From Oscillospiraceae bacterium (GTDB lineage Bacteria; Bacillota_A; Clostridia; Saccharofermentanales; Saccharofermentanaceae), in the NCBI GenBank assembly GCA_902803365.1, contig CADCPU010000061.1, forward strand, positions 1 to 11,612: a stretch of DNA of 11,612 nt, read 5' to 3'. The notes beneath the pieces were generated by a model. That model searched no databases. It was not told the origin of the DNA and saw only the letters and a program-made list of their open reading frames with translations. The translations under genes were made by a program, and so were the position numbers. Positions 1 through 7,141 of this stretch are shown one piece after another (position 1 is the stretch's first letter; each line of letters begins with the position of its first letter).

Positions 1-27
1 CAACCCAATTTGTGTTTTTGCCACAAT

Positions 28-36
28 TGATATAAT
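28..36 (+). promoter_or_regulatory. Extended -10 promoter of the LCP operon
   Basis: The sequence TGATATAAT is a perfect extended -10 element (TG, one base, TATAAT at 31-36). The -35 match is weak: TTTGTG at 9-14, 16 bases upstream. That is typical of promoters that rely on the extended -10. Transcription would begin near base 43, so an ATG there would be leaderless. This supports the downstream ATG at 73, which has a proper ribosome binding site. Confidence 0.65.
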
Positions 37-72
37 ATATCTGTGTTTTATTTCTTGACGAGGAGAAGATTA

Positions 73-1164
73 ATGTCTGACAACAAATACGAAGTTAAGA
101 AAAAAACATCGTTTAAACAGGTTGTAGTAAGGATTTTTTGTGCATTGCTCGGTCTCGCGATCGGATGCACATTATATGTTTTTAAGATATTGGGCGGCTT
201 CAGGTATGTTATGACACCTGTAGTGTCTGAGGAAGAGTATGAGACGCTCGAGCTCACGGGAGACAGCAGTCTGACAGGGGGAGATGTCAGCTCGTCTTGG
301 GCCGATGGCGGTCATACGAGGGTCTATGTAGATCCTAATCATCCTATTATTGAAGTGCCCCAGAAGGACAGGGATGTTGAGAATATCCTGATTTTCGGTG
401 TTGATTCTAGAGGAACCGATGATTATAAGTGTCGTTCGGACGCTATGATCGTTATGTCGGTAAATAAGAAAAAGGACACGGTCAAGCTTATCTCGCTCAT
501 GCGTGATACAGGTGTTCATATCGGAGATACAAGAGAGACCATGTCTTCAAATCTCGATAAGCTCACTCACGCATATGCATACGGCGGTGTCGGTCTGATG
601 ATCAATACGATCAATATTAATTTCGATCTTGATATCCAGAGATTTATAATGCTTGACTTTGGTTCCGCTTCCGATATCATTGACCTTGTTGGCGGAATCG
701 ATATCGATGTCGCTCCTGAAGAAGTGACATATGCAAATTCCGCTATTAACGAGATGAACCAGCTCGTTAATAATCCGGCTCCGCTTATCGAAGGAAGCGG
801 TATGCAGCGTCTTTGCGGCGTTCAGGCCATCGGCTGGAGCAGGATCAGATATCTGGATTCCGACTTTGTCCGTACGTCGAGACAGAGAGTTGTTGCAACT
901 GCCATGATCACGAAGATTAAGCAGATGAATTATCTGCAGCAGATGGCGGCTCTTGAAGATTCGGCCGGAATGTTTGAGACAAATATGCAGTCACTCGATA
1001 TCGCGAGGATCGGCTTCAACGGGGCATCAGGAGCTGATAACATGTCAGAATATCGTGTGCCTGAGGATGATCTTTACACGGTTCAGCAGAATCCGTGGAT
1101 GATGATCGTCGATATGGAAACACAGGTACAGAGGCTTCATGCCTTTATTTGGGAGGGGAACTGA
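73..1164 (+). CDS. LytR-CpsA-Psr (LCP) family cell-wall glycopolymer transferase
   Basis: Enzymes of this family move glycopolymers such as teichoic acid or capsule from an undecaprenyl-diphosphate carrier onto peptidoglycan at the outer face of the membrane. The 363-residue product has a basic N-terminus and one membrane helix at about 17-39, then an external linker and the LCP domain from about 104. Visible LCP marks are NILIFGVDSRG (104-114), R121 and D123 in the CRSDAM segment, the MRD motif with R144 and D145, KLTHAYAYGG (163-172), VGGIDIDV (206-213) and the segment from GWSRIRY to RTSRQR (254-272). These arginines and aspartates fit the pyrophosphate and Mg sites known in the family. 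I chose ATG 73 over ATG 43 because GAGGAGAAG at 60-68 is a good ribosome binding site for it and 43 is about the predicted transcription start. It is first in a four-gene operon; its stop lies 3 bases before the next start. The polymer attached cannot be told from sequence. Confidence 0.93.
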   Translation: MSDNKYEVKKKTSFKQVVVRIFCALLGLAIGCTLYVFKILGGFRYVMTPVVSEEEYETLELTGDSSLTGGDVSSSWADGGHTRVYVDPNHPIIEVPQKDRDVENILIFGVDSRGTDDYKCRSDAMIVMSVNKKKDTVKLISLMRDTGVHIGDTRETMSSNLDKLTHAYAYGGVGLMINTININFDLDIQRFIMLDFGSASDIIDLVGGIDIDVAPEEVTYANSAINEMNQLVNNPAPLIEGSGMQRLCGVQAIGWSRIRYLDSDFVRTSRQRVVATAMITKIKQMNYLQQMAALEDSAGMFETNMQSLDIARIGFNGASGADNMSEYRVPEDDLYTVQQNPWMMIVDMETQVQRLHAFIWEGN

Positions 1165-1167
1165 TTT

Positions 1168-2985
1168 ATGAGTAAGACGATTTCTACATGTATATGTGAG
1201 ACTAATCTTATACCTAACGAGCCGCAGGAGAATGTATTCTTCTACACGCTCTACAGACACAAGGAAGAGTTCGTATCCGAATTTATCCGTACGGCTACGT
1301 CGACATCGCCGATCCAGATCTGCGCATTGTTTTCGACACAGGGCCCGGATAACCTTGCTGCATTTCTTAATATAGAATTAAATAAAGAGCTCGAAAAGAT
1401 CGTCGCGGAAGTCTCACAGAATTCCGTGCTCGACTTCGATTCTTTTGCTAATCAGGTGATCAACACACTGAACGTCAAGGTATGTAACTTCGTAGTTACC
1501 AAGGGCGGCACTCCGCTCAAGACATCCATGACGCTCGTTGTTATCGAGGGTGACATCCTTCGCGTTATCCAGGTCGGAAATACGCGCGCGGTCCTCATCC
1601 GCGACGGCAAGATCTTCTCTCTTACAGAAGAGCAGACGATGGCTCACAGATACGTTCAGATGGGCGTTATCTCCGCTGAGCAGGAGAAGAATCACCCTGA
1701 GAACATGACGCTTACCCAGTATCTCGGAAAGATGCCGCAGGACGGTCAGGTCCAGGCAGATACAAAGGTCCACCTTAAGCTTAAGGATGACGATGAGATC
1801 TGCATGCTCGGTATCGGTTTTTCGAAAAAACTCTCAGCACAGCTTCGTAACCAGATCCTTGTTAAGCCGTCTACAACGGAGATCAAGTGTAAGGAACTCG
1901 TAAGCGCTGCATTTAATCAGGAAGTCAAGTCCGGTATGACTGCCATCGTTATGAAGATCGAGTCTGTATTCCTTCTTCCGGGCGATGCAGTGATCAGCGG
2001 CGATCCGGGTCATACGGTAATGCCTAAGGACGAGCCTAAGAAGACTGAAGACAGCGGTTATACCGATTTTGCGGCTGAGCGTGAAGCTGCTGCAAAGAAG
2101 GCAAAGGCAAAGGCCGCTTCGAAGGCATCTGCGTTCGAGGAAGAAGATGGCACAAAGAAATTTACGCCTGATGCTTTTGATGCAGATGATGTCGATTCTA
2201 AGGAAACAACCATGTTCAATGCCGGCAGCATAAAGGCCGACAAGGTTAAGAATAAGAGCAAAAAGGAGAAAAAAGAAGTGAAGAGGAAGGCGTCTAATAT
2301 AATCGTACCTATACTTATCCTCATTCTCTTTGCGGGAATCGGATACGGTGCAATGTACTGCATCTTTAATGCGGCACACCTTATCGAAGGCTTTGGAAAG
2401 AGCTCGCAGACAGAGAATACGGCAGAGGAATCCACGGTTCTTTATTCCGTTAATGATAACGTTGCAGTTTACGCTGAGGAATCCGCAGATTCAGCTATCG
2501 TCGCTACTCTTCAGAAGGGCGATCCTGTAACCTGCAAGTCCCAGGGTGACAAGTTCAGCGCAGTTGTAACAGCTGACGGTACAGAAGGATTCGTTCTTAA
2601 TGATCTCCTTACAACAGAGATCCCTGTTGAGCCTGAAGATACTCTCCCTGAGGAGACCATGGAAGAGACAGAGGCAGTTGAAGAGACTGAGGCTACGACA
2701 ACAGAAGCGATCATCGATGAGGATATCGATGTCGAAGAAGAGACAACGACAACTGCTGCAACAACAGCTGCTACTGAGGCAACTACAGCCGCTACAACAG
2801 CTGCAACAGAAGCAACGACTGCTGCTACGGAAGCTACAACTGAGGCTACGACTGCTGCACCTGCAGAAGCTATGGCTGATCCGGCTCCGGCAACTCCTGA
2901 TGAAACGGAGAACACTGCTCCTGTTATCGAGACTATCCCTGGTGAGTCCGGTGTAGCTGAATGGCAGGCTGACGGCGCAGAGTAA
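1168..2985 (+). CDS. Membrane-anchored PP2C-like (probable pseudophosphatase) protein with extracellular SH3-like domain
   Basis: The 605-residue product has four parts. Residues about 20-265 resemble the PP2C Ser/Thr phosphatase fold: a TSMTLVVIEGD strand, then VIQVGNTRAVLIRDGKIFSLTEEQ (133-156, compare the family's GDSRAYLIRDG) and GVISAEQ (166-172). Residues 285-375 form a charged Lys/Ala/Glu linker. A single membrane helix lies at about 376-399, preceded by a positive stretch, which puts the N-terminal domain inside. Residues 422-484 look like a bacterial SH3 (SH3b) domain outside, and the tail is Thr/Ala/Glu/Pro-rich. The metal-binding aspartates of active PP2C enzymes seem to be lost: ALFSTQGPD (53-61) replaces the DGHGG-type motif, MLGIGF (213-218) the SDG motif, and SGMTAIV (255-261) the final DN motif. 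It is therefore more likely a sensor or scaffold than an active phosphatase. The ribosome binding site GGGAGGGGAA lies inside the end of the LCP gene, suggesting coupled expression. Confidence 0.75.
   Translation: MSKTISTCICETNLIPNEPQENVFFYTLYRHKEEFVSEFIRTATSTSPIQICALFSTQGPDNLAAFLNIELNKELEKIVAEVSQNSVLDFDSFANQVINTLNVKVCNFVVTKGGTPLKTSMTLVVIEGDILRVIQVGNTRAVLIRDGKIFSLTEEQTMAHRYVQMGVISAEQEKNHPENMTLTQYLGKMPQDGQVQADTKVHLKLKDDDEICMLGIGFSKKLSAQLRNQILVKPSTTEIKCKELVSAAFNQEVKSGMTAIVMKIESVFLLPGDAVISGDPGHTVMPKDEPKKTEDSGYTDFAAEREAAAKKAKAKAASKASAFEEEDGTKKFTPDAFDADDVDSKETTMFNAGSIKADKVKNKSKKEKKEVKRKASNIIVPILILILFAGIGYGAMYCIFNAAHLIEGFGKSSQTENTAEESTVLYSVNDNVAVYAEESADSAIVATLQKGDPVTCKSQGDKFSAVVTADGTEGFVLNDLLTTEIPVEPEDTLPEETMEETEAVEETEATTTEAIIDEDIDVEEETTTTAATTAATEATTAATTAATEATTAATEATTEATTAAPAEAMADPAPATPDETENTAPVIETIPGESGVAEWQADGAE
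2737..2867 (+). repeat. Thr/Ala/Glu low-complexity repeat inside the PP2C-like gene
   Basis: This coding repeat specifies about 40 residues of near-repeating ATTAATEATT units (residues about 524-563). It extends the extracellular tail after the SH3-like domain. Synonymous codons vary from unit to unit, so the protein pattern is better kept than the DNA pattern. Such tails usually act as flexible, wall-spanning, often glycosylated spacers; that role is inferred. The tail ends without an LPXTG sorting signal or a second membrane helix. Confidence 0.7.
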
Positions 2986-3022
2986 TAAAGTAAATAAATA
3001 TATCATTTAATGAGGTGTTAAT

Positions 3023-4375
3023 ATGAAGGTTGCAAAATTTGGTGGATCGTCACTTGCTGACGCATTTCAGATCAAGAAGGTCTGCGATATCATTTTCGCT
3101 GACGAGGAAAGAAGAATAGTAGTAGTATCTGCTCCGGGTAAGAGAAACCGCGAGGATATCAAGGTTACAGACCTCCTCATCGCAGTTGCAAAGGCCAGAC
3201 TTGCAGGCAATTCCTACGAGAAAGAGATCAAGGCTGTTATCGACAGATTCAAGGACATCGCAAAGTCCCTCGAGATCGAGGATGTTATCCCTGAGATCGA
3301 AAACACTCTCCGTGCTGTAGCAGGCGCTGACTACACAGACGATGTTAAGTACCTCGACTCCGTAAAGGCTATGGGTGAGGATTCCAATGCAAGACTCGTT
3401 GCAAGATATCTTAATTCCGTCGGACATCCGGCTAAGTATTGCAACCCTAAGGAGTGCGGTCTTTTCCTCGAGCACAACGCTCTCGGCAAGGCTGTCATCC
3501 TCGATGAGTCTTACGATAACCTGAGCTCACTTAAGGATTCCAAGGAACTTTGCATTTTCCCTGGTTTCTACGGCTATTCCAAGGAGGGCGAGATCATCAC
3601 ATTCTCCAGAGGCGGTTCCGATATCACGGGTTCCATCCTCGCAGGTGCCGTTGGTGCAGATGTATACGAGAACTGGACAGACGTTGATAACGTTTATGCC
3701 GTAAACCCTGAGATCGTTAAGAATCCTTTCCCGATCACAGAGATCACATATGATGAGATGCGTGAGCTTGCATATGCAGGTTTCTCCGTACTTCACGAAG
3801 AAGCTCTCTATCCTGTATTCGTTCGCGGCATCCCTGTACATATCAAGAACACGAACAATCCTTCCGCTAAGGGTACAAAGATCGTAGCTAAGCGTACTCA
3901 TTACGATTCACTCGTAACAGGTATCGCAGGTGAGAAGGGCTTTGCAACGATCACAGTTCATAAGTATCTCATGAACAAGGAAGTAGGCTTCCTCATGAAC
4001 CTCGTAAGGATCCTCGCTGAGGAGGGTATCTCCGTAGAGCATATCCCTTCGGGAATCGATTCCGTGTCCATTGTTGTCCGTAAGAAGAACTTCACGGAGG
4101 AAAAGGAAGCGGTCATCATCGACCGTTTGAAGAAGGAACTCGGCGTAAGAAGCGTTAACGTTGAGCGCGATCTTGCTATCGTTATGATCGTCGGTGAGGC
4201 AATGGCTAATTCCGTCGGTATCATGGCTCGTGCTGCAGCAAGCCTTTCTTCTGCAGGTATCAACCTCCGTATCGTTAACCAGGGTGCTTCCGAGATCTCC
4301 ATGATGTTCGGTGTGTCCGAGGCTTACTGCTCATACGCAGTACGTGCTCTCTACAAAGAGCTCTTCAAGATCTGA
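3023..4375 (+). CDS. lysC: Aspartate kinase (aspartokinase) with two C-terminal ACT domains
   Basis: It phosphorylates L-aspartate with ATP, the first step toward lysine (and diaminopimelate for the wall), threonine and methionine. The 450 residues suit a monofunctional enzyme of the long class, like Bacillus YclM. Visible motifs are the kinase start KFGGSSLA (5-12), AMGEDSNARLVARYL (116-130), GFYG (181-184), the FSRGGSDITGSILA active-site loop (194-207), WTDVDNVYAVNP (218-229) and ELAYAGFSVLHEEAL (247-261). Two ACT regulatory domains follow at about 297-370 and 383-445; the second carries VNQGASEISMMFGV (418-431). The ACT domains predict allosteric inhibition by lysine and/or threonine, but which one cannot be read here. 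ATG 3023 has GAGGTG at 3012-3017. The 37-base gap from the upstream gene shows no terminator and no lysine riboswitch, so it probably lies within the LCP operon. The symbol is approximate: thrD or dapG are alternatives for such paralogues. Confidence 0.93.
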   Translation: MKVAKFGGSSLADAFQIKKVCDIIFADEERRIVVVSAPGKRNREDIKVTDLLIAVAKARLAGNSYEKEIKAVIDRFKDIAKSLEIEDVIPEIENTLRAVAGADYTDDVKYLDSVKAMGEDSNARLVARYLNSVGHPAKYCNPKECGLFLEHNALGKAVILDESYDNLSSLKDSKELCIFPGFYGYSKEGEIITFSRGGSDITGSILAGAVGADVYENWTDVDNVYAVNPEIVKNPFPITEITYDEMRELAYAGFSVLHEEALYPVFVRGIPVHIKNTNNPSAKGTKIVAKRTHYDSLVTGIAGEKGFATITVHKYLMNKEVGFLMNLVRILAEEGISVEHIPSGIDSVSIVVRKKNFTEEKEAVIIDRLKKELGVRSVNVERDLAIVMIVGEAMANSVGIMARAAASLSSAGINLRIVNQGASEISMMFGVSEAYCSYAVRALYKELFKI

Positions 4376-4388
4376 TCGGAGCTTATAG

Positions 4389-4898
4389 ATGCCTAATATC
4401 TTTAAAGCAATGATCCCGAGCGCATGCTACGCACGCTTTGACGACATTCCGTTTGACGAACTCCTCAAAGCAGGCAAGAGCACGATGCTCCTGGATTACG
4501 ACAATACACTCGGTCCCGACAGGACCTGGGAGCCGAACGACTTCAGCCGCAATATCGTAGCTGATCTCCGTTCCCGCGGTTTTGCGATCTGCCTTGTCTC
4601 CAATGCCAAGAGCGCCAGATCGGCCAATATCGCCAAGCTCCTTGATATCCCGTGCGTGACCTGTGCCAACAAGCCCCGCACTGACGGCGTCAACCGCGCG
4701 CTCGCTCTGATGGGTGTAGGCCGCGAAAAGGCTGTCATGATAGGCGACCAGATCTTTACCGACGTTATGGCAGGTAATCTTGCAGGCGTCACGTCGATCC
4801 TGGTCGAGCCGTTCTCGAAAAAGGAGATATGGTACGTTAAGATCAAACGTCCTTTCGAGCGCTTCGTAAGAATGGTAGCGGGAATAAAGACAATATGA
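4389..4898 (+). CDS. yqeG: YqeG family HAD-IIIA phosphatase
   Basis: This is a small soluble cytoplasmic HAD-superfamily hydrolase of 169 residues, the usual YqeG length. All four HAD motifs are present: LLDYDNTL (34-41) with nucleophile D36 and acid/base D38, LVSNA (69-73) with S71, K95 in the CANKPRTDG segment, and MIGDQIFTDV (117-126) with D120 and D125. The catalytic set is intact. YqeG relatives are thought to act on small phosphorylated metabolites, with sugar phosphates or phosphatidylglycerophosphate suggested for related proteins; the substrate here is unknown. CGGAG at 4377-4381 precedes ATG 4389, and only 13 bases separate it from aspartate kinase, so the two are co-transcribed. 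It is the last gene before a strong terminator. In many Firmicutes yqeG sits beside the GTPase gene yqeH and shikimate or ribosome genes; here that company is absent. Confidence 0.9.
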   Translation: MPNIFKAMIPSACYARFDDIPFDELLKAGKSTMLLDYDNTLGPDRTWEPNDFSRNIVADLRSRGFAICLVSNAKSARSANIAKLLDIPCVTCANKPRTDGVNRALALMGVGREKAVMIGDQIFTDVMAGNLAGVTSILVEPFSKKEIWYVKIKRPFERFVRMVAGIKTI

Positions 4899-4907
4899 GT
4901 TAAACAG

Positions 4908-4941
4908 ACACGGTATCTCGGGTGGGATGCCGTGTTTTTTT
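4908..4941 (+). terminator. Rho-independent terminator of the LCP-yqeG operon
   Basis: ACACGGTATC (4908-4917) pairs with GATGCCGTGT (4926-4935) through ten positions with one G-U wobble, around an eight-base loop. The run of seven T starts at 4935. It lies nine bases after the yqeG stop and closes that unit before the thrS promoter. Confidence 0.92.
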
Positions 4942-4962
4942 CGAAGACTTATAAAAAGCCCC

Positions 4963-4991
4963 TTGCCACAAAACTGAAATTAGAGTAAACT
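4963..4991 (+). promoter_or_regulatory. Sigma-A promoter of the thrS T-box leader
   Basis: TTGCCA (4963-4968) and TAAACT (4986-4991) are separated by exactly 17 bases. Transcription would begin at about 4997-5000, just ahead of the AGCGATGA sequence that opens Stem I of the T-box. The position right after the upstream terminator and right before the riboswitch supports the call. Confidence 0.7.
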
Positions 4992-5183
4992 AACCCAAAA
5001 GCGATGATAAGGACACGTGCCTGCGGAAAACGTCATCCAGAGAATCGAAGTCACCGGCTGCAAGCTTCGTTGAAAAGTCCCGCATGTATACAACCTTTGA
5101 GCTGCAGGGGTAAATCTTCGGAGTAACCTTCGCCGTGTTGCCGCGTTAAGGCGTAATGAGTGGCGCATCGATCGGTGCGCAAT

Positions 5184-5214
5184 TTGGGTGGAACCGTGCA
5201 ACCATGCATCCCAA
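5184..5214 (+). promoter_or_regulatory. T-box antiterminator helix
   Basis: TTGGG (5184-5188) pairs with CCCAA (5210-5214). The conserved seven-base bulge TGGAACC (5189-5195) follows the first strand, and an upper helix GTGC/GCAT (5196-5199 with 5206-5209) closes the top. The CCATGCATCCC strand it uses is the same one needed for the terminator, so the two folds exclude each other. Uncharged tRNA-Thr bound at the bulge would favour this form. Confidence 0.9.
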
Positions 5215-5238
5215 TGTTTGGGGCATGGCGTTTTTTTT
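5202..5238 (+). terminator. Regulated terminator of the thrS T-box
   Basis: CCATGC-AT-CCC (5202-5212) pairs with GGG-GCATGG (5220-5228) with a two-base AT bulge, followed by CG and eight T (5231-5238). It is the default OFF structure and overlaps the 3' strand of the antiterminator. Confidence 0.9.
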
Positions 5239-5292
5239 GCTTTGAAATGCCGTGCCGGAAAACTACCACACTATAAATAAGGAGGTAAGAAA

Positions 5293-7071
5293 ATGGTAGA
5301 TTTTAATGATGAAGTACAAAGAAAGATGTACAGACACACCACTGCGCACGTTATGGCGCAGGCAGTAAAGAGACTTTGGCCTGATACCAAGCTTACCATC
5401 GGTCCTGCGATCGAGGACGGTTTCTATTATGATTTCCAGCACGAGGGTACTTTCTCGTCCGAGGATTTGAAGAACATAGAAGCAGAGATGAAGAAGATCA
5501 TCAAGGAGAACTTGAAGCTCGAGAGATTCGAACTTCCTCGCGAAGAGGCTGTAAAGTTCATGCAGGAGCGCAATGAGCCATTCAAGGTTGAGCTCATCAA
5601 CGACCTTCCTGAGGACGCAGTTATCTCATTCTACAAGCAGGGCGACTTTGTAGACCTCTGTGCAGGTCCTCATATCGAGTCCACCGGCGAGATCAAGGCT
5701 TTCAAGCTTATCTCAACTTCCGCATCTTACTGGAGAGGCGATTCCAACCGTGAGAGCCTCCAGCGTATCTACGGAACTGCATTCCCGAACAAGGATATGC
5801 TCAACGAATACCTCACAAAGCTCGAAGAAGCAAAGAAGCGCGACCACAACAAGCTCGGCCGCGAACTCGAATACTTCACGACTGTAGATTACATCGGCCA
5901 GGGCTTGCCGATCCTTCTTCCTAAGGGCGCTAAGGTAGTTCAGCTCCTCCAGCGTTGGGTAGAGGATATTGAAGCAGAGCGCGGCTGCCAGCTCACGAAG
6001 ACACCTTTCATGGCTAAGCGTGACCTCTATAAGATCTCCGGACACTGGGATCATTACCTCGACGGCATGTTCGTTCTCGGTGATCCTATGGATGAGGAAA
6101 AGGAGTGCTTCGCTCTTCGTCCTATGACCTGTCCGTTCCAGTATCAGGTATTCCTGAACCGTCAGAGATCCTACCGTGATCTTCCTATGCGTCTGACCGA
6201 GACATCAACGCTCTTCCGTAATGAGGACAGCGGCGAGATGCACGGCCTCATCCGCGTACGTCAGTTCACGATCTCCGAGGGCCACTACATCCTCCGTCCT
6301 GAGCAACTCGAAGAAGAGTTCAAGGGCTGTCTCGAGCTCGCCAAGTATTGTCTTGATACTGTCGGCCTTCTTGAGGATTGTACGTTCCGCTTCTCGCAGT
6401 GGGATCCTGCTAATCCGAAGAACAAGTACGAAGGTACGAAAGAGCAGTGGGAAGAGGCTCAGGCTACGATGGCCAAGATCCTTGACCACCTCGGTGTAGA
6501 GTACACTGTCGGTATCGATGAGGCTGCTTTCTACGGACCTAAGCTCGATATCCAGTACAAGAACGTTTACGGCAAGGAAGATACTCTTGTTACGATCCAG
6601 ATCGATATGCTCCTCGCACAGCGCTTCGGTATGGAATATGTTGATGTAGACGGTTCCAAGAAGAACCCTTACATCATCCACAGAACGAGCCTCGGTTGCT
6701 ATGAGCGTACTCTTGCATACCTTATTGAGAAGTACGCAGGCTGCCTGCCTCTCTGGATGGCACCTGAGCAGGTTAGGATCCTTCCTATCTCCGATAAGCA
6801 GCTCGACAAGGCATTCGAGATCCGCGACGCACTCCGCGCTAAGGGCCTCCGTGCAGAAGTCGACGACAGAAGCGAGAAGATCGGTAAGAAGATCCGTCAG
6901 GTTCGTCTCGACAAGATCATCTACTGGTTCGTAATCGGTGACAACGAAGTCGAGAACAACACTGTTGCAGTCAGCAGCCGTTTCACAGAAGGCTCCGAGA
7001 CCCTCTCAGTAGACGACGCAGCAGCTAAGCTCCTTGACGAAGTCGAAAAGAAGATCCGTCACGCTAACTGA
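5293..7071 (+). CDS. thrS: Threonyl-tRNA synthetase lacking the TGS domain
   Basis: It charges tRNA-Thr with threonine using ATP, in the cytoplasm. The product has 592 residues against about 640 for typical bacterial ThrRS, because it begins directly at the N2 editing domain: the N-terminal TGS (N1) domain is missing. AAGGAGGTAAG at 5279-5289 sits correctly before ATG 5293, so the short form is the real start. Editing residues are kept: H15 and H19 in HTTAH, and C123 and H127 in CAGPH. The class II catalytic domain (about 195-485) holds C280, H331 and H463, which correspond to the zinc ligands of the family, with motif 2 around FRNEDSGEMHG (308-318) and motif 3 around the segment from LGCYERT to IEKYAG (467-483). 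The anticodon-binding domain is about 490-590. CPFQYQ replaces the common CPGH after the first zinc ligand, as in a divergent ThrRS branch. Controlled by the upstream T-box. Confidence 0.97.
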   Translation: MVDFNDEVQRKMYRHTTAHVMAQAVKRLWPDTKLTIGPAIEDGFYYDFQHEGTFSSEDLKNIEAEMKKIIKENLKLERFELPREEAVKFMQERNEPFKVELINDLPEDAVISFYKQGDFVDLCAGPHIESTGEIKAFKLISTSASYWRGDSNRESLQRIYGTAFPNKDMLNEYLTKLEEAKKRDHNKLGRELEYFTTVDYIGQGLPILLPKGAKVVQLLQRWVEDIEAERGCQLTKTPFMAKRDLYKISGHWDHYLDGMFVLGDPMDEEKECFALRPMTCPFQYQVFLNRQRSYRDLPMRLTETSTLFRNEDSGEMHGLIRVRQFTISEGHYILRPEQLEEEFKGCLELAKYCLDTVGLLEDCTFRFSQWDPANPKNKYEGTKEQWEEAQATMAKILDHLGVEYTVGIDEAAFYGPKLDIQYKNVYGKEDTLVTIQIDMLLAQRFGMEYVDVDGSKKNPYIIHRTSLGCYERTLAYLIEKYAGCLPLWMAPEQVRILPISDKQLDKAFEIRDALRAKGLRAEVDDRSEKIGKKIRQVRLDKIIYWFVIGDNEVENNTVAVSSRFTEGSETLSVDDAAAKLLDEVEKKIRHAN

Positions 7072-7094
7072 TCTCAAGTTTTAGAAACTACAGA

Positions 7095-7124
7095 AGCGCC
7101 TCGCACATCCGCGGGGCGCTTTTT
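7095..7124 (+). terminator. Rho-independent terminator of thrS
   Basis: AGCGCCTCGC (7095-7104) pairs with GCGGGGCGCT (7111-7120) over ten positions with one wobble, around a six-base loop. A T-tract runs from 7120 to 7124. It starts 24 bases after the thrS stop. Confidence 0.92.
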
Positions 7125-7141
7125 CTATGCTCTGCAGCTTC

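Larger units (their letters stand above)
4998..5240 (+). promoter_or_regulatory. T-box riboswitch, threonine (specifier ACC), controlling thrS
   Basis: This leader RNA senses uncharged tRNA-Thr and lets transcription continue into thrS when threonyl-tRNA runs low. Stem I starts with AGCGATGA (kink-turn side). It carries the AGAGA bulge motif near 5039-5044 and a distal loop CCGGCTGCAAGC (5054-5065) closed by CGAAG/CTTCG. It returns through the specifier region, where ACC (5093-5095) is followed by the conserved TTTGAGC. ACC is a threonine codon, in agreement with the downstream gene. A Stem III hairpin sits at 5163-5180 (GCGCATC, GATC loop, GGTGCGC). The conserved T-box sequence GGGTGGAACCGTG is at 5186-5198. 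Its TGGA would pair with tRNA 3'-end bases UCCA, predicting discriminator base U73 in tRNA-Thr. The Stem II region (about 5110-5162) was not resolved by eye. Confidence 0.95.

Noticed and set aside
43..72. Ten-codon N-terminal extension of the LCP protein
   Set aside because: ATG 43 coincides with the predicted transcription start and lacks a ribosome binding site; ATG 73 has GAGGAGAAG just upstream.
2491..3006. Minus-strand Cys/Ser-rich frame opposite the PP2C-like gene
   Set aside because: The Cys/Ser and Ser/Val runs are the antisense readings of the Thr/Ala/Glu repeat, not an independent protein.
2986..3022. Possible lysine riboswitch or separate promoter before aspartate kinase
   Set aside because: The gap is only 37 A/T-rich bases, too short for a lysine riboswitch, and shows no convincing -35/-10 pair.
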